Notes under the pieces: generated by a model
The model's database searches: none
What the model was told of the DNA's origin: nothing
Seen by the model: only the letters and a program-made list of their open reading frames with translations
Made by a program: the position numbers and the translations under genes
NCBI RefSeq assembly: GCF_001456355.1
Contig: NZ_CP010271.1
Span: 4,526,001 to 4,590,000, forward strand
DNA: 64,000 bases
Direction: 5' to 3'
From: Mycobacteroides saopaulense
Lineage (GTDB): Bacteria > Actinomycetota > Actinomycetes > Mycobacteriales > Mycobacteriaceae
Part shown: in pieces, positions 11,559 through 20,566 of the stretch
How positions within the stretch are numbered: position 1 is the first letter of the stretch
Layout of the letters: each line of letters begins with the position of its first letter

Positions 11559-12494
11559 ATGACTGGCGAGGCGGGCACGGGTGCACCCGGCACGAAGATC
11601 GCGCTGGCGCTGGGCGCCGGTGGGGCACGCGGCTACGCGCATATCGGCGTGATTCAGGAGCTTCACGCGCGCGGCTTCGAGATCTCCGGGATTTCTGGAT
11701 CGTCGATGGGCGCGTTAGTCGGCGGTCTGGAAGCGGCGGGAGCCCTCGACGAATTCGCCTCGTGGGCCACATCGTTGACGCAGCGCGCGGTACTTCGGCT
11801 CCTGGACCCGACCTGGACCAGCCCCGGGTTCTTTCGCGCGGAGAAGATCCTGGACGTGGTACGTGAGCTGCTCGGTGATGTTGCGATAGAAGATTTGCCC
11901 ATACCGTTCACCGCGGTCGCCACGGACTTGATCGCCGGTAAGTCCGTGTGGCTGCAGAACGGTTCGCTGGCGTCCGCCATTCGCGCATCCATCGCGATTC
12001 CCGGGATGATCTCGCCGCATGTTCTGAACGGGCGGGTACTGGCCGACGGCGGTGTTCTGGATCTGCCCGCGGTGGCACCGCTGGCCGGGGTATATGCCGA
12101 ACTGAGGGTCGCGGTGACACTCAGTGGGGGTGATGAACGGCGCGCCCCCGCGCCGCCACCGGAGCCAGAGCCTCGGGAGCCACGGGTGACGACGGAATGG
12201 CTGAACCGACTGATGCGGAGCACCTCGGCACTGTTCTCCGCCGACGAGACCGAGACGGTCGGCCAACCAGATCCTGCCGCGAAACTGACGAGCTTCGAGG
12301 TGATGAACCGCACCATCGAGGTGATGCAGTCACAACTTGCTCGCATGCAGCTCGCCGCACACCCACCGGATGTCCTGATCGAAGTACCGCGCAGCGTCAG
12401 CCGCAGTCTCGACTTTCACCGTGCCACCGAGGTCATCGAGGTCGGACGTCGTTGCGCCGCCGATGCTCTCGACGCATACGCAAACACGAACTAA
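11559..12494 (+). CDS. Patatin-like phospholipase (RssA-type)
   Basis: The catalytic dyad elements are visible: oxyanion loop GAGGARG at 19-25, nucleophile elbow GSSMG at 47-51 (Ser49) and the Asp of DGGVLD at 163. 311 residues, no signal peptide. The C-terminal 90 residues, after a Pro/Glu-rich linker near 200-215, are a helical extension of unknown role. Patatins hydrolyse acyl groups from phospholipids or other lipids. A second, more distant patatin gene is at 15870. No good ribosome site precedes the ATG, so the start is uncertain. Confidence 0.88.
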   Translation: MTGEAGTGAPGTKIALALGAGGARGYAHIGVIQELHARGFEISGISGSSMGALVGGLEAAGALDEFASWATSLTQRAVLRLLDPTWTSPGFFRAEKILDVVRELLGDVAIEDLPIPFTAVATDLIAGKSVWLQNGSLASAIRASIAIPGMISPHVLNGRVLADGGVLDLPAVAPLAGVYAELRVAVTLSGGDERRAPAPPPEPEPREPRVTTEWLNRLMRSTSALFSADETETVGQPDPAAKLTSFEVMNRTIEVMQSQLARMQLAAHPPDVLIEVPRSVSRSLDFHRATEVIEVGRRCAADALDAYANTN

Positions 12495-12522
12495 CACGCA
12501 GGACCGCAGCCGATACCAGCGG

Positions 12523-12549
12523 TTATCCACAATCCGAAGTTCATCCACA
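12523..12549 (+). promoter_or_regulatory. DnaA-box-like pair
   Basis: TTATCCACA at 12523-12531 fits the mycobacterial DnaA consensus (TT[G/A]TCCACA), and a one-mismatch copy TCATCCACA follows at 12541-12549, 18 bases away in the same orientation. They lie between the patatin and HNH genes. Confidence 0.45.
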
Positions 12550-12600
12550 ACGACGGCCGCGCGGCGGGTCTGGCGCGCAGATTCCACTAAACTCGCACAT

Positions 12601-13938
12601 GTGTTCGATTCATTGCTGGACGGCGATCTGCTCGACGTGATCACGTCGGCACAGCGTGCCGAGGCGCGGGCGTGTGCCCGGCGGCTGGACGCGATCGGTG
12701 TGCTCGTGGACCGGCACGCCGACCTGGACAAACCCGATGAGCGTGACCGCCACCTCTTGGATCGCTGGGACAGGGTTGCCGCGGAAATCGCGGCCGCGCA
12801 GGGCATCACGCAGGCATTGGCCTCCAGCCAGATGCGCTACGCCCAGGTTCTGCGTCACCGCCTCAGGGCAGTCGCGGAACGTTTCGCCGCCGGCGATCTC
12901 GACTTTCGGACTGTCGCCCTGATCATCAATCGCACCGAACTCGTCGACGGCGATGCGGTGGTAGCCCGGCTGGATACGGCCATCGTGCAGGCCCTGACCC
13001 GCTGGGCACGCTGGTCACACAAACGCATCTCCGCCGCGCTGGACGCGCTGGTACTCCGGTTCGATCAGGACGCCGTGCGGCGCAACAGATCTGCCAACGA
13101 GGGGCGGCATGTCGAGATCCGCCCCGTCGGTAACGGGGAGCCGGTCGCCGAAATCTGGGGCACCCTGCAGGCGACCCATGCCGTGGCGTTGGACAAACGT
13201 CTCGACCTACTGGCCGACACCGTCTGCCCTGCGGACCCGCGCACCAAGGCACAGCGCCGCGCCGATGCTGTCGGAGCATTGACCCGCGGGCTTGATCAGA
13301 TGCGCTGCACCTGTGGACGCCCCGCCTGCACGGGCCGCGACGTCGCCGACGTGGCGGTGGTTGTGAGCGTGGTCGTCAATCAGTCCACCCTCGACGGCTG
13401 TGACGATATCCCCGCATATGTGCCGGGCTTCGGAGTGCTAGCCGCCGCGCAGGCCCGTTCCGCGGCCGCAGGTGCCCGCACGCGCGAGCTAACCGATTCC
13501 CACAGCTCCGGATACCGCCCCGCGGGCGGACTGGCTGCCTTCGTACGCGCTCGCGACCAACTGTGCCGATTCCCCGGTTGTGAGGCCGCCGCCGATCGGA
13601 CCGACCTCGATCACTCGGTGCCCTGGGCCGCCGGTGGAGCCACGACCGGAACCAATCTGAAGGCCCTGTGCCGCAAGCATCATCTGCTGAAGACCTTCGG
13701 TGGCTGGACAGAGATTCAAGAACCCGACGGCACCGTGTTGTGGAAGGCACCCACGGGGCACGCCTATGTCACCACACCCGCGAGTGGGTTCCTCTTCCCC
13801 ACGCTCACACGTCAGCGCACCCGGAAACAGGAACGCAACCATCGGCGTCAGGCAGAACGAAACCTCAACCGCCAAGAGCGACTACAAGGCGAGGCGGCCC
13901 TGGCCAGTCTCGCCACCAAACACCCGCCGCCCTTCTAG
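12601..13938 (+). CDS. DUF222 / HNH-endonuclease-domain protein (13E12-type)
   Basis: About 445 residues. The N-terminal two thirds are the DUF222 helical domain (FDSLLDGDLLDVI...ARRLDAIGVLVDR; FAAGDLDFRTVALIINRTELV). The C-terminus carries an HNH module with a zinc-binding LCRFPGC, the core LDHSVPWAAGGATTGTNL and CRKHHLLKT. These occur in the REP13E12-type proteins that are multicopy in mycobacteria and often sites of prophage insertion. The GTG at 12601 gives the usual N-terminus; the frame is open further upstream but overlaps the patatin gene. Its biological role is not established. Two DnaA-like boxes lie just upstream. Confidence 0.85.
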   Translation: MFDSLLDGDLLDVITSAQRAEARACARRLDAIGVLVDRHADLDKPDERDRHLLDRWDRVAAEIAAAQGITQALASSQMRYAQVLRHRLRAVAERFAAGDLDFRTVALIINRTELVDGDAVVARLDTAIVQALTRWARWSHKRISAALDALVLRFDQDAVRRNRSANEGRHVEIRPVGNGEPVAEIWGTLQATHAVALDKRLDLLADTVCPADPRTKAQRRADAVGALTRGLDQMRCTCGRPACTGRDVADVAVVVSVVVNQSTLDGCDDIPAYVPGFGVLAAAQARSAAAGARTRELTDSHSSGYRPAGGLAAFVRARDQLCRFPGCEAAADRTDLDHSVPWAAGGATTGTNLKALCRKHHLLKTFGGWTEIQEPDGTVLWKAPTGHAYVTTPASGFLFPTLTRQRTRKQERNHRRQAERNLNRQERLQGEAALASLATKHPPPF

Positions 13939-13945
13939 ACGCACG

Positions 13946-14569
13946 CTAGTGTCCGCGCGCTACCCAGTCGTCGTAGTGCACGATCTCGTCGCCGATGGTG
14001 GTGGTGTCGCCGTGGCCCGTGTAGACCACCGTGTCCTCGGGAAGCGGGCCGAGTCGCCCTGAAATGGAGCGCAGAATCGTCGGGAAATCGGAGAACGACC
14101 TACCGGTGGCGCCCGGTCCGCCCTGGAACAGGGTGTCCCCCGAGAACACGGCGCGTAGCTCGGGCGCGTACCAGCACACCGACCCCGGCGAATGCCCCGG
14201 CGTGTGTAGGGCATGCAGTTCCAGACCGCCCACCGCGAGCACCATATCGTCCTTGACGCCACGGAACTCTTTGTCCGGGTGCGTCATTCGCCACAGCACG
14301 TCGTCGGCCGGGTGCAGGAGGATAGGCGCGTCCAGGGCCTGACTCAACTCGGGTGCGACGGTGATGTGGTCATTGTGGCCGTGAGTGCACACCACCGCGA
14401 CCACATTGCGGCCCCCGACCGCTTCGACGATGGGTTCGGCGGTGTGGGCGGCATCGAACACGACCACGTCATCGCCTTCACCAACGATCCAGATGTTGTT
14501 GTCGACTTCCCAACTGCCGCCGTCGAGTTCGAAGGTTCCGCGGGTGACGACCCGTTCGATTCCGCTCAT
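13946..14569 (-). CDS. MBL-fold metallo-hydrolase, Rv2260-like
   Basis: 207 residues with the zinc motif THGHNDH (62-68), a downstream HTPGHSPGS histidine, SGDTLF aspartate and a final TGHGDTT histidine, the full set of a glyoxalase II-like metallo-beta-lactamase fold. The N-terminus (GIERVVTRGTFELDGGSWEVDNNIW) closely resembles M. tuberculosis Rv2260 as I recall it, which sits beside the S-nitrosomycothiol/formaldehyde dehydrogenase mscR. No mscR gene is nearby here, so a thioester hydrolase role in mycothiol chemistry is only suggested by similarity. Confidence 0.82.
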   Translation of the reverse strand: MSGIERVVTRGTFELDGGSWEVDNNIWIVGEGDDVVVFDAAHTAEPIVEAVGGRNVVAVVCTHGHNDHITVAPELSQALDAPILLHPADDVLWRMTHPDKEFRGVKDDMVLAVGGLELHALHTPGHSPGSVCWYAPELRAVFSGDTLFQGGPGATGRSFSDFPTILRSISGRLGPLPEDTVVYTGHGDTTTIGDEIVHYDDWVARGH

Positions 14570-14590
14570 CCATCGCCCTTTCGCATTGCC

Positions 14591-15646
14591 TCAGTATTGC
14601 GGATCGCCCCAGCACCGTTCGATCGCACGCCACGGATCTGCGAATTGTCCGCTCATCCCGCGATACGGCGACTGGGTTTTAAGCACGGACCGCACGATCG
14701 GCGCCGCCAACCGGATCGGCATGCGCTTCCACCCGACCGCGGCGCTGGTCTCGGCGTGCATCGCGGGCAGCGAATACCGCTGGAAGCCAAGCACCTGCTG
14801 CGAGCGTTCCGTGTCCATCCAGTCGGTGACAAACCAGCTGCGGGGATCGTCGGGGTCGCCCGGGCGTCCCGCCGGGATACCGCCGGCCAGCCCCATCGCG
14901 GCGGCGGTCTCCGACGCGACTGCGGACTGCGTGGTGCGGTGAGAGCTATCGCCACCGATCAGGAAGACCTCGCGGACGTGGCTTGTACCTATCGCGGCGC
15001 CGAAGGCCCGCGCGACGTCGCGGACATCGACGGTCTGGATCCGGCCGTCCGACGGCAGTACCGCCTCGAAGCGCAGCAGGTTGGGATCGATGCTCCAGCG
15101 AGGAGTCGCCGTCAGGACCCCGCCAAGGCGGAGCACCACCCACTCCAGGCCTGAGGACCGCACCAGATTCTCTGCCGCCACCTTGTGGGCGCCATAGAGG
15201 TCGCTGGGGTTGACCGGGGTGTCAGCTGTGAGCAGTCCCGTGTCGCGGTGTGGATTCCGCGCACCGTAGACCGCGACACTCGACGCCAGGACGAACCGTG
15301 GCGGGCAGGGCAGGTTCTCGGCCGCGGACACCAGCAGGCCCGTCGCATCGACGTTGACCGCCTGCGCCAATCGCCGATTCGCGTAACAGAACGGTGGAAT
15401 CAGCGCAGCCAGGTGAACGATTGCGAGCGGTCGGGTGGACTCGACCAGGTCTGCTACCTCGGAGTGGGAGGTGAGGTCCGCCCACCGCACCTCGACCCCG
15501 GGCGGGAGATGCTGCGCACTCTGAAGATTCGTCGGGCTGCGCAGATCCGTGGCGACCACCGCATGGCCCCGCGCCGCGAGCGCATCCACGACAGCGGACC
15601 CGACCAGGCCGAACGCACCGGTCACCAGCACCCGATCCCGAGTCAC
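14591..15646 (-). CDS. NAD(P)-dependent epimerase/dehydratase family protein
   Basis: The extended-SDR cofactor motif TGAFGLVG lies at residues 8-15, the active site is SSVAVYGARN then LYGAHK (Tyr-x3-Lys), and the rest follows the sugar-nucleotide epimerase fold. The GTG at 15646 is preferred because GGAGG precedes it by five bases; the frame begins four codons earlier. About 351 residues. It is 21 bases upstream of the MBL gene in the same direction, so they probably form an operon. The substrate cannot be assigned; the lack of any other polysaccharide gene nearby argues against nucleotide-sugar metabolism in particular. Confidence 0.82.
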   Translation of the reverse strand: MTRDRVLVTGAFGLVGSAVVDALAARGHAVVATDLRSPTNLQSAQHLPPGVEVRWADLTSHSEVADLVESTRPLAIVHLAALIPPFCYANRRLAQAVNVDATGLLVSAAENLPCPPRFVLASSVAVYGARNPHRDTGLLTADTPVNPSDLYGAHKVAAENLVRSSGLEWVVLRLGGVLTATPRWSIDPNLLRFEAVLPSDGRIQTVDVRDVARAFGAAIGTSHVREVFLIGGDSSHRTTQSAVASETAAAMGLAGGIPAGRPGDPDDPRSWFVTDWMDTERSQQVLGFQRYSLPAMHAETSAAVGWKRMPIRLAAPIVRSVLKTQSPYRGMSGQFADPWRAIERCWGDPQY

Positions 15647-15662
15647 AGCTACCTCCACAATA

Positions 15663-15824
15663 GACAGGTGTCCAGAATGTTCGACGACGCCGACACAAGG
15701 TCACACCGAGACTAAACACCCTATTTTTTCAGTGCCTTCAACGAATCTGGCCCCTGACGCCCAGAGTTGGATCACCACGTCGCTCTATCCACTATTGCTC
15801 AATATCGGACACCTGTCCAGAATG
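15663..15824. repeat. Near-identical 17-base direct repeats flanking a promoter region
   Basis: 15663-15679 and 15808-15824 match at 15 of 17 bases and share TGTCCAGAATG; the two changed bases turn GACAGGTGTC into its own reverse complement GACACCTGTC. Both contain the half-sites GACA and TGTC of a short palindrome. They bracket the region between the divergent epimerase and patatin genes, so they may be operator copies. Confidence 0.55.
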
Positions 15825-15869
15825 GGTCTTGCGGCGATCAGCGTCGATGGTGATCGCTAGTCTTGCGCT

Positions 15870-16715
15870 ATGACCACGGCGTTCGTGCTGTCCGGTGGCG
15901 CCAGCCTCGGGTCGATACAAGTCGGCATGCTGCTGGCGATGACAGAGGCGGGCATCGCCCCCGACCTGATCGTCGGTACCTCGGTGGGCGCGCTCAACGG
16001 CGGCTGGCTGTCCGGTCGGTCCGACATGGACGGCGTGAAGGCGCTGGCCGATCTGTGGCGTTCGCTCTCGCGCGATGACGTCTTTCCCACCAATCTGTAC
16101 ACCGGCTTCCTCGGATTCATCGGTCGTCGCCGCAGCCTGGTTTCCGACTCGGGTCTGCGCCGCCTCCTGCGCGAGAACCTGCAGTTTCGTCGGCTGGAGG
16201 AGGCACCCATTCCCCTGCACGTCGTCGCGACGGATGTGCTCACCGGCCAGGATGTACTGCTGTCCGGCGGCGATCCGATCGACGCGATCGCCGCCAGTGC
16301 CGCCGTCCCGGCCGTGCTGCCCCCGGTCACCATCGACGGACACGTCTACATCGACGGCGGCGTCGTCAACAACACCCCTCTCTCCCATGCTGTTTCGTTG
16401 GGCGCCGACGAGATCTGGGTGCTGCCCACCGGATACGCATGCGCTTTGCGCGAGCCACCGAAGGGAGCGCTGGCCATGGCGCTGCATGCGACAACGTTGG
16501 CCATCAATCAACGCTTGGCGGTCGACGTGGCTCGCTTCGAGCAGAAGGTCGACCTGCGAGTGGTGCCGCCCCTGTGCCCGGTGCGCATCTCGCCTGCGGA
16601 TTTCTCGCATTCGGGCGAACTCATCGAACGCGCACGTGCGCAGACCTTCAGGTGGCTGCTCATGCCGAGATTCAAGATCAATCAAGCGGATCTGCTGGAA
16701 CATCACCACGACTGA
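15870..16715 (+). CDS. Patatin-like phospholipase
   Basis: 281 residues. Oxyanion loop SGGASLG at 8-14, nucleophile elbow GTSVG at 36-40 (Ser38) and the dyad Asp in YIDGGVVNNTPL. It lacks the C-terminal extension of the 11559 patatin and differs widely from it, so the two are not recent duplicates. Cytoplasmic, lipid acyl hydrolase by family. It starts 46 bases after one of the 17-base repeats. The next gene follows by 26 bases and may be cotranscribed. Confidence 0.88.
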   Translation: MTTAFVLSGGASLGSIQVGMLLAMTEAGIAPDLIVGTSVGALNGGWLSGRSDMDGVKALADLWRSLSRDDVFPTNLYTGFLGFIGRRRSLVSDSGLRRLLRENLQFRRLEEAPIPLHVVATDVLTGQDVLLSGGDPIDAIAASAAVPAVLPPVTIDGHVYIDGGVVNNTPLSHAVSLGADEIWVLPTGYACALREPPKGALAMALHATTLAINQRLAVDVARFEQKVDLRVVPPLCPVRISPADFSHSGELIERARAQTFRWLLMPRFKINQADLLEHHHD

Positions 16716-16741
16716 GCACTCCGAGCTGTAATACTGGCCGC

Positions 16742-17113
16742 GTGGTGGTCGACGACACCCCCGAAAAAGGCAGTCAGACTGCCTCCCGCACCGGGCGCGA
16801 GCGGATCCAGAAACTGGCCCGGGCGGCCCTCAACGCGGATGTCACCGTGGAGCAACTCGACACCGTACTCACCGATATGTCCGCCGTCCTCATCGACATG
16901 AACGAAACCCTCGGTGTCATCGGCGAACTCACGCCCCGGATGATGCTCGTCGTCGAACGCATGGAGAACGTGATGACCCGTATCGAGCGGATCGTCGGAC
17001 TCGCCGAGTCGGTGCTCGCTCCCGTCACCGTCACCGAATCGGCGGTGCGCGGTGTCCTCGTCTCGTTCCAGAAAGAGATCAAGCGGCGGCTGAGCCCGTC
17101 CAGTGCTGACTAG
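16742..17113 (+). CDS. Conserved hypothetical, amphipathic helical protein
   Basis: About 123 residues starting at GTG 16742 (or GTG 16745). After a charged N-terminus the sequence is almost entirely helical with regular hydrophobic spacing (VEQLDTVLTDMSAVLIDMNETLGVIGEL, then MMLVVERMENVMTRIERIVGLAESVLAPV), ending in a basic tail KEIKRRLSPSS. This suggests a coiled-coil or membrane-surface protein. I do not recognise a named domain. The larger open frame to the left overlaps the patatin gene and is not used. It lies between the patatin and nitroreductase genes in the same direction, ten bases before the latter. Confidence 0.65.
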   Translation: MVVDDTPEKGSQTASRTGRERIQKLARAALNADVTVEQLDTVLTDMSAVLIDMNETLGVIGELTPRMMLVVERMENVMTRIERIVGLAESVLAPVTVTESAVRGVLVSFQKEIKRRLSPSSAD

Positions 17114-17122
17114 AGTGACGCC

Positions 17123-17800
17123 ATGGAGCTCTACGACGTCATGCGCACCACGTTCGCGGCACGTGAATTCACCGGGGAGTCGTTGCCCGACAACGTGTTA
17201 GATCGCATTCTGGACAACGCACGGTTCGCACCCAGCGGCGGCAACCGGCAGGCCGGTCACATCATCGTGGTCGAAGACCGACAGACCCGGCAACGGCTCG
17301 TCGATGCCACGCAGCCCGGTGCCCGCCGATACTTCGCGCAGATCATGGCCGGCGAGTCGCCATGGAATCCCGTCACCCCCACCCGGGTCACCTCGGAAAC
17401 CATCGCCGCGACCACGGTGCCCGAGTCGGTCTCCACGCCGTTGCTCACCGCCTCGGTGGTGCTCGTGGTCTGCGTGGACCTGCGGCTGGTCGCCGCGACG
17501 GATCAGGATCTCGATCGCGTCGGGGTCATCGCCGGGGCATCGATCTATCCGCTGGTGTGGAACATCCTGTTGGCCGCCCGCGGGGAGGGCTACGGCGGCA
17601 CTCTCACCACCATGGCCGTGGCGCAGGAGCCGAAGGTGCGCACGCTCCTGGGTATTCCGGATACCTATGCGGTGGCCGCGGTATTGCCCATCGGCAAGCC
17701 CGTCAAACAACTGTCGAAGCTGCGACGCAACACCGTCGGAGAGTTCGTCACCCGTGAACGGTTCGACGGGGACCCCTACATCCCGGGAAGTCACTCGTGA
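17123..17800 (+). CDS. Nitroreductase-family flavoprotein
   Basis: 225 residues. The N-terminal DVMRTTFAAREF followed by ILDNARFAPSGGNRQ is the FMN-phosphate-binding start of the nitroreductase fold, and GYGGTLTTM plus the C-terminal LRRNTVGEFV complete it. These enzymes reduce nitro or quinone groups with NAD(P)H, or act as dehydrogenases. It follows the helical hypothetical by ten bases in the same direction. No unusual residues. Substrate unknown. Confidence 0.88.
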   Translation: MELYDVMRTTFAAREFTGESLPDNVLDRILDNARFAPSGGNRQAGHIIVVEDRQTRQRLVDATQPGARRYFAQIMAGESPWNPVTPTRVTSETIAATTVPESVSTPLLTASVVLVVCVDLRLVAATDQDLDRVGVIAGASIYPLVWNILLAARGEGYGGTLTTMAVAQEPKVRTLLGIPDTYAVAAVLPIGKPVKQLSKLRRNTVGEFVTRERFDGDPYIPGSHS

Positions 17801-17893
17801 AGGCGTGAATATCGGAGATCACACTGATTTCCCCGAGCTGCCTGATGTTTGATCGAATGGACGTGCCAGTCAGCGATCTGAAACGAGCAACCC

Positions 17894-18616
17894 GTGAACG
17901 CACAGGACGAGCCCGACACCACCGACGAGACGGATATCGCCCCATCCCAGGAACCGAACGATGACGTTGCGGCCCTGATCACCGCCGCCGGGCTCGGCGT
18001 GGACGGTGAACACGGCCCCCTCTTCTCCGATATCAACCTCGAACTCACCTCCGGCTTTCACGCCATCCAGATGCCCGGCGGCCCCGCACAGCACTGCTTG
18101 CTGCTGACGCTGGCCGGCCGGCTCAAGCCCAGCCACGGCACGGTCACGGTGATTGGCGATACCGAGCCGCGGGCGATCCGCCGGCACTGCGCCATCGCGG
18201 CGTTCGCCGACATCGACGAGCTCGAAGAAACCGTCACCGTCCAGACCGTACTCGCCGAGCAGCGCCGCTGGCTGGCTCCGTGGTTCTCCCGGGTTCCCGC
18301 CGACACCGGACGCGACAAGCTCGGCGAGGTGTTCGGCGAGCTCCCAGCGCCCTCCGCCGAGACCTACATCGTCGAACTCTCCGATCTCGATCTGTTTCTG
18401 CTGCGCATCACGCTCGCGCTGCTCTCGGACCGACCCATCCTCGTCGTCGGCGACCTGGAACAGGTCCGCGACAACTCGCGCCGGACCCTGGCGGTGGAAC
18501 GCCTCGGGGTCATCGCCGAGAACCGCACCGTCGTCGTCGGGGTCACCAACCCCCTGGGCATCGACGCGCCCGTTCACGACTTGCACGACCACCGCATCCT
18601 TACGGGGAGGGACTGA
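17894..18616 (+). CDS. Degenerate ABC-transporter ATP-binding protein
   Basis: 240 residues arranged like an ABC ATPase: an A-loop-like start (GPLFSDINLELTSGFHAIQM), then the Walker A position (residues 60-68) occupied by MPGGPAQHC, lacking the Gly-Lys-Ser/Thr needed for ATP, followed by LAGRLKPSHGTVTVIGD as in normal ABC proteins. The Walker B-like strand ILVVGDLEQV lacks the usual DE. A clear LSGGQ signature is missing. It is three bases from a YhgE/Pip membrane protein, so I infer a non-hydrolysing partner of an ABC-2-like exporter. The GTG at 17894 is the likely start. Confidence 0.7.
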   Translation: MNAQDEPDTTDETDIAPSQEPNDDVAALITAAGLGVDGEHGPLFSDINLELTSGFHAIQMPGGPAQHCLLLTLAGRLKPSHGTVTVIGDTEPRAIRRHCAIAAFADIDELEETVTVQTVLAEQRRWLAPWFSRVPADTGRDKLGEVFGELPAPSAETYIVELSDLDLFLLRITLALLSDRPILVVGDLEQVRDNSRRTLAVERLGVIAENRTVVVGVTNPLGIDAPVHDLHDHRILTGRD

Positions 18617-18619
18617 CCC

Positions 18620-20566
18620 ATGCTCGCCGGACTCGCATTCGGTTCAGAAATAAAGCGTTTCGGCCGTAGCCGCATGACGCGCGCCGCAATCGTCGTCCTC
18701 ATGCTGCTGCCACTGGTGTACGGCGCGCTCTATCTATGGGCGTACTGGGACCCGTTCGGCCACGTGAACAAGATGCCCGTGGCACTCGTCAACGCCGACA
18801 AGGGCGCCACCGTTTCCGGACAACAGGTGAACATCGGCGAGGAAATCTCCAAGAGCCTCACCGCCGACGGCAGCATGGACTGGCACGTGCTCAGTCTCGA
18901 CGAGGCACGGGCCGGGGTCGAACACGGCAACTACTACTTCATGCTGGAACTTCCCCCCGACTTCAGCGAGGCCATCGCCTCACCGCTCACCGGACAACCG
19001 AAACAGGCCAATCTGGTCGCCGTCTACAACGATGCCAACAACTACATCTCGTCGAGCATCGGCCGCACCGCCATTGACCAGGTGCTCAATGCCGTCTCGA
19101 CGCGAATCTCGGGCCAGGCCGTCAATCAGGTTCTTTCCGTGGTGGTTTCGTCGGGTGCCGGCATTCATCAGGCTGCAGATGGCGCAGCGCAGCTGGCCGA
19201 CGGTGCGGCCAAGGTCGACGACGGTGCCGGTCAGCTGGCCAACGGGCTGCACACCGCCCGGCCGGGGTCGGCGCAGTTGGCCACCGGCGCCAAGCAGCTT
19301 TCTGACGGCATCAACCAGGCCACCGATCCTCTGCTGACCGTGAGCAAGGCTGTGGCGACCATCGGCGGCAGCACAGACAAGCTGCAGCAGGGCGCCGAAG
19401 CACTGCGGCAGGCCAACGACCAGATCGACGGTATCGCAAAAGCCCAGGACGACGCCGCGAACGCACTGACCGCCGTGATCGATCAGCTTGCCGGGCGCCA
19501 AGATCCGGCCGCGAACACACTGCGTGGAATCCAAGATCAGCTGCGTGAACACCAATTCACACCGCAGGTCCGCCAGCAGCTGACCGATGCGGAGAACGCC
19601 TCGATAGCGATGACCGAGACGCTGCGCGGACCCGGCAGCCCCTTGAAGTCCGCACTCGATCAGGTCGGCGGCAAGGGACAGGAGCTCACGAACAAGCTCA
19701 ACCAGATGCGCAACGGAGCCCAACAGCTCGCCACCGGAAACGCACAGTTGGCCAGTGGTATCGCTCGAATGGACGATGGCGCGCAACAACTGAAGTCGGG
19801 CACCGCACAACTGCGTTCCGGATCGGCAGAACTGGCGACCAAGCTCGCCGAGGGCGCCAAGCAGGTGCCCAGCTGGAGCACTCAGCAGAAGGACGCCATC
19901 GCCGATACCATCGGCGGTCCGGTGCATCTGGAGACATCACACGAGAACGCGGCGCCCAACTTCGGTACCGGCATGGCGCCGTTCTTCGTCACCCTCGCCC
20001 TGTTCTTTGGTGCACTGGTGCTGTGGATGATCCTGCGGCCCTTGCAGACCCGCGCTATCGCCGCGGAGGTGCTCCCTGTCCGGGTGGCATTGTCGAGCTA
20101 TCTGCCCGCCGCCACGATCGGCATCTTCCAGGCGATCATCCTGTATTGCGTGGTGCGATTCGCTCTTGGCATGCACGCCGCGCACCCCGTCGCGATGCTC
20201 GCCTTCATGGTGTTGGTCTCCTTCGCCTTCGTCGCGGCCACCCAGGCGATCAACGCGTTGCTGGGCCCCGCCGTCGGACGCGTGCTACTCATGGCGTTGC
20301 TGATGTTGCAACTGGTCAGCGCCGGCGGCATGTATCCGGTCGAGACCACCTCGAGACCGTTCCAGGTGCTACACAAGTACGACCCGATGACCTACGGAGT
20401 CAACGGACTACGCCAGCTGATCCTGGGCGGCATCGACGGTCGGCTATGGCAGGCGGTGATCACGCTGCTGTTCATTCTCATCGGCGGATTGACAATCACC
20501 GCCCTGTCTGCCCGGCGCAATCAGCTGTGGAATCTCACCCGATTGCTGCCGTCGATCAAGATGTGA
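18620..20566 (+). CDS. YhgE/Pip-domain membrane protein (ABC-2 type)
   Basis: 648 residues. One transmembrane helix near 18-38 is followed by an extracytoplasmic YhgE/Pip domain with the typical VALVNADKGA and NIGEEISKSL motifs. A long repetitive helical stretch (residues about 190-420) carries the recurrent units Gln-Leu-x-x-Gly-Ala/x (for example AAQLADGAAKVDDGAGQLANG). Five or six transmembrane helices follow at the C-terminus (ABC-2 permease half). Related proteins include phage-infection protein Pip and ESX/T7SS accessory proteins of Firmicutes. It is coupled to the degenerate ATPase upstream. Confidence 0.85.
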   Translation: MLAGLAFGSEIKRFGRSRMTRAAIVVLMLLPLVYGALYLWAYWDPFGHVNKMPVALVNADKGATVSGQQVNIGEEISKSLTADGSMDWHVLSLDEARAGVEHGNYYFMLELPPDFSEAIASPLTGQPKQANLVAVYNDANNYISSSIGRTAIDQVLNAVSTRISGQAVNQVLSVVVSSGAGIHQAADGAAQLADGAAKVDDGAGQLANGLHTARPGSAQLATGAKQLSDGINQATDPLLTVSKAVATIGGSTDKLQQGAEALRQANDQIDGIAKAQDDAANALTAVIDQLAGRQDPAANTLRGIQDQLREHQFTPQVRQQLTDAENASIAMTETLRGPGSPLKSALDQVGGKGQELTNKLNQMRNGAQQLATGNAQLASGIARMDDGAQQLKSGTAQLRSGSAELATKLAEGAKQVPSWSTQQKDAIADTIGGPVHLETSHENAAPNFGTGMAPFFVTLALFFGALVLWMILRPLQTRAIAAEVLPVRVALSSYLPAATIGIFQAIILYCVVRFALGMHAAHPVAMLAFMVLVSFAFVAATQAINALLGPAVGRVLLMALLMLQLVSAGGMYPVETTSRPFQVLHKYDPMTYGVNGLRQLILGGIDGRLWQAVITLLFILIGGLTITALSARRNQLWNLTRLLPSIKM

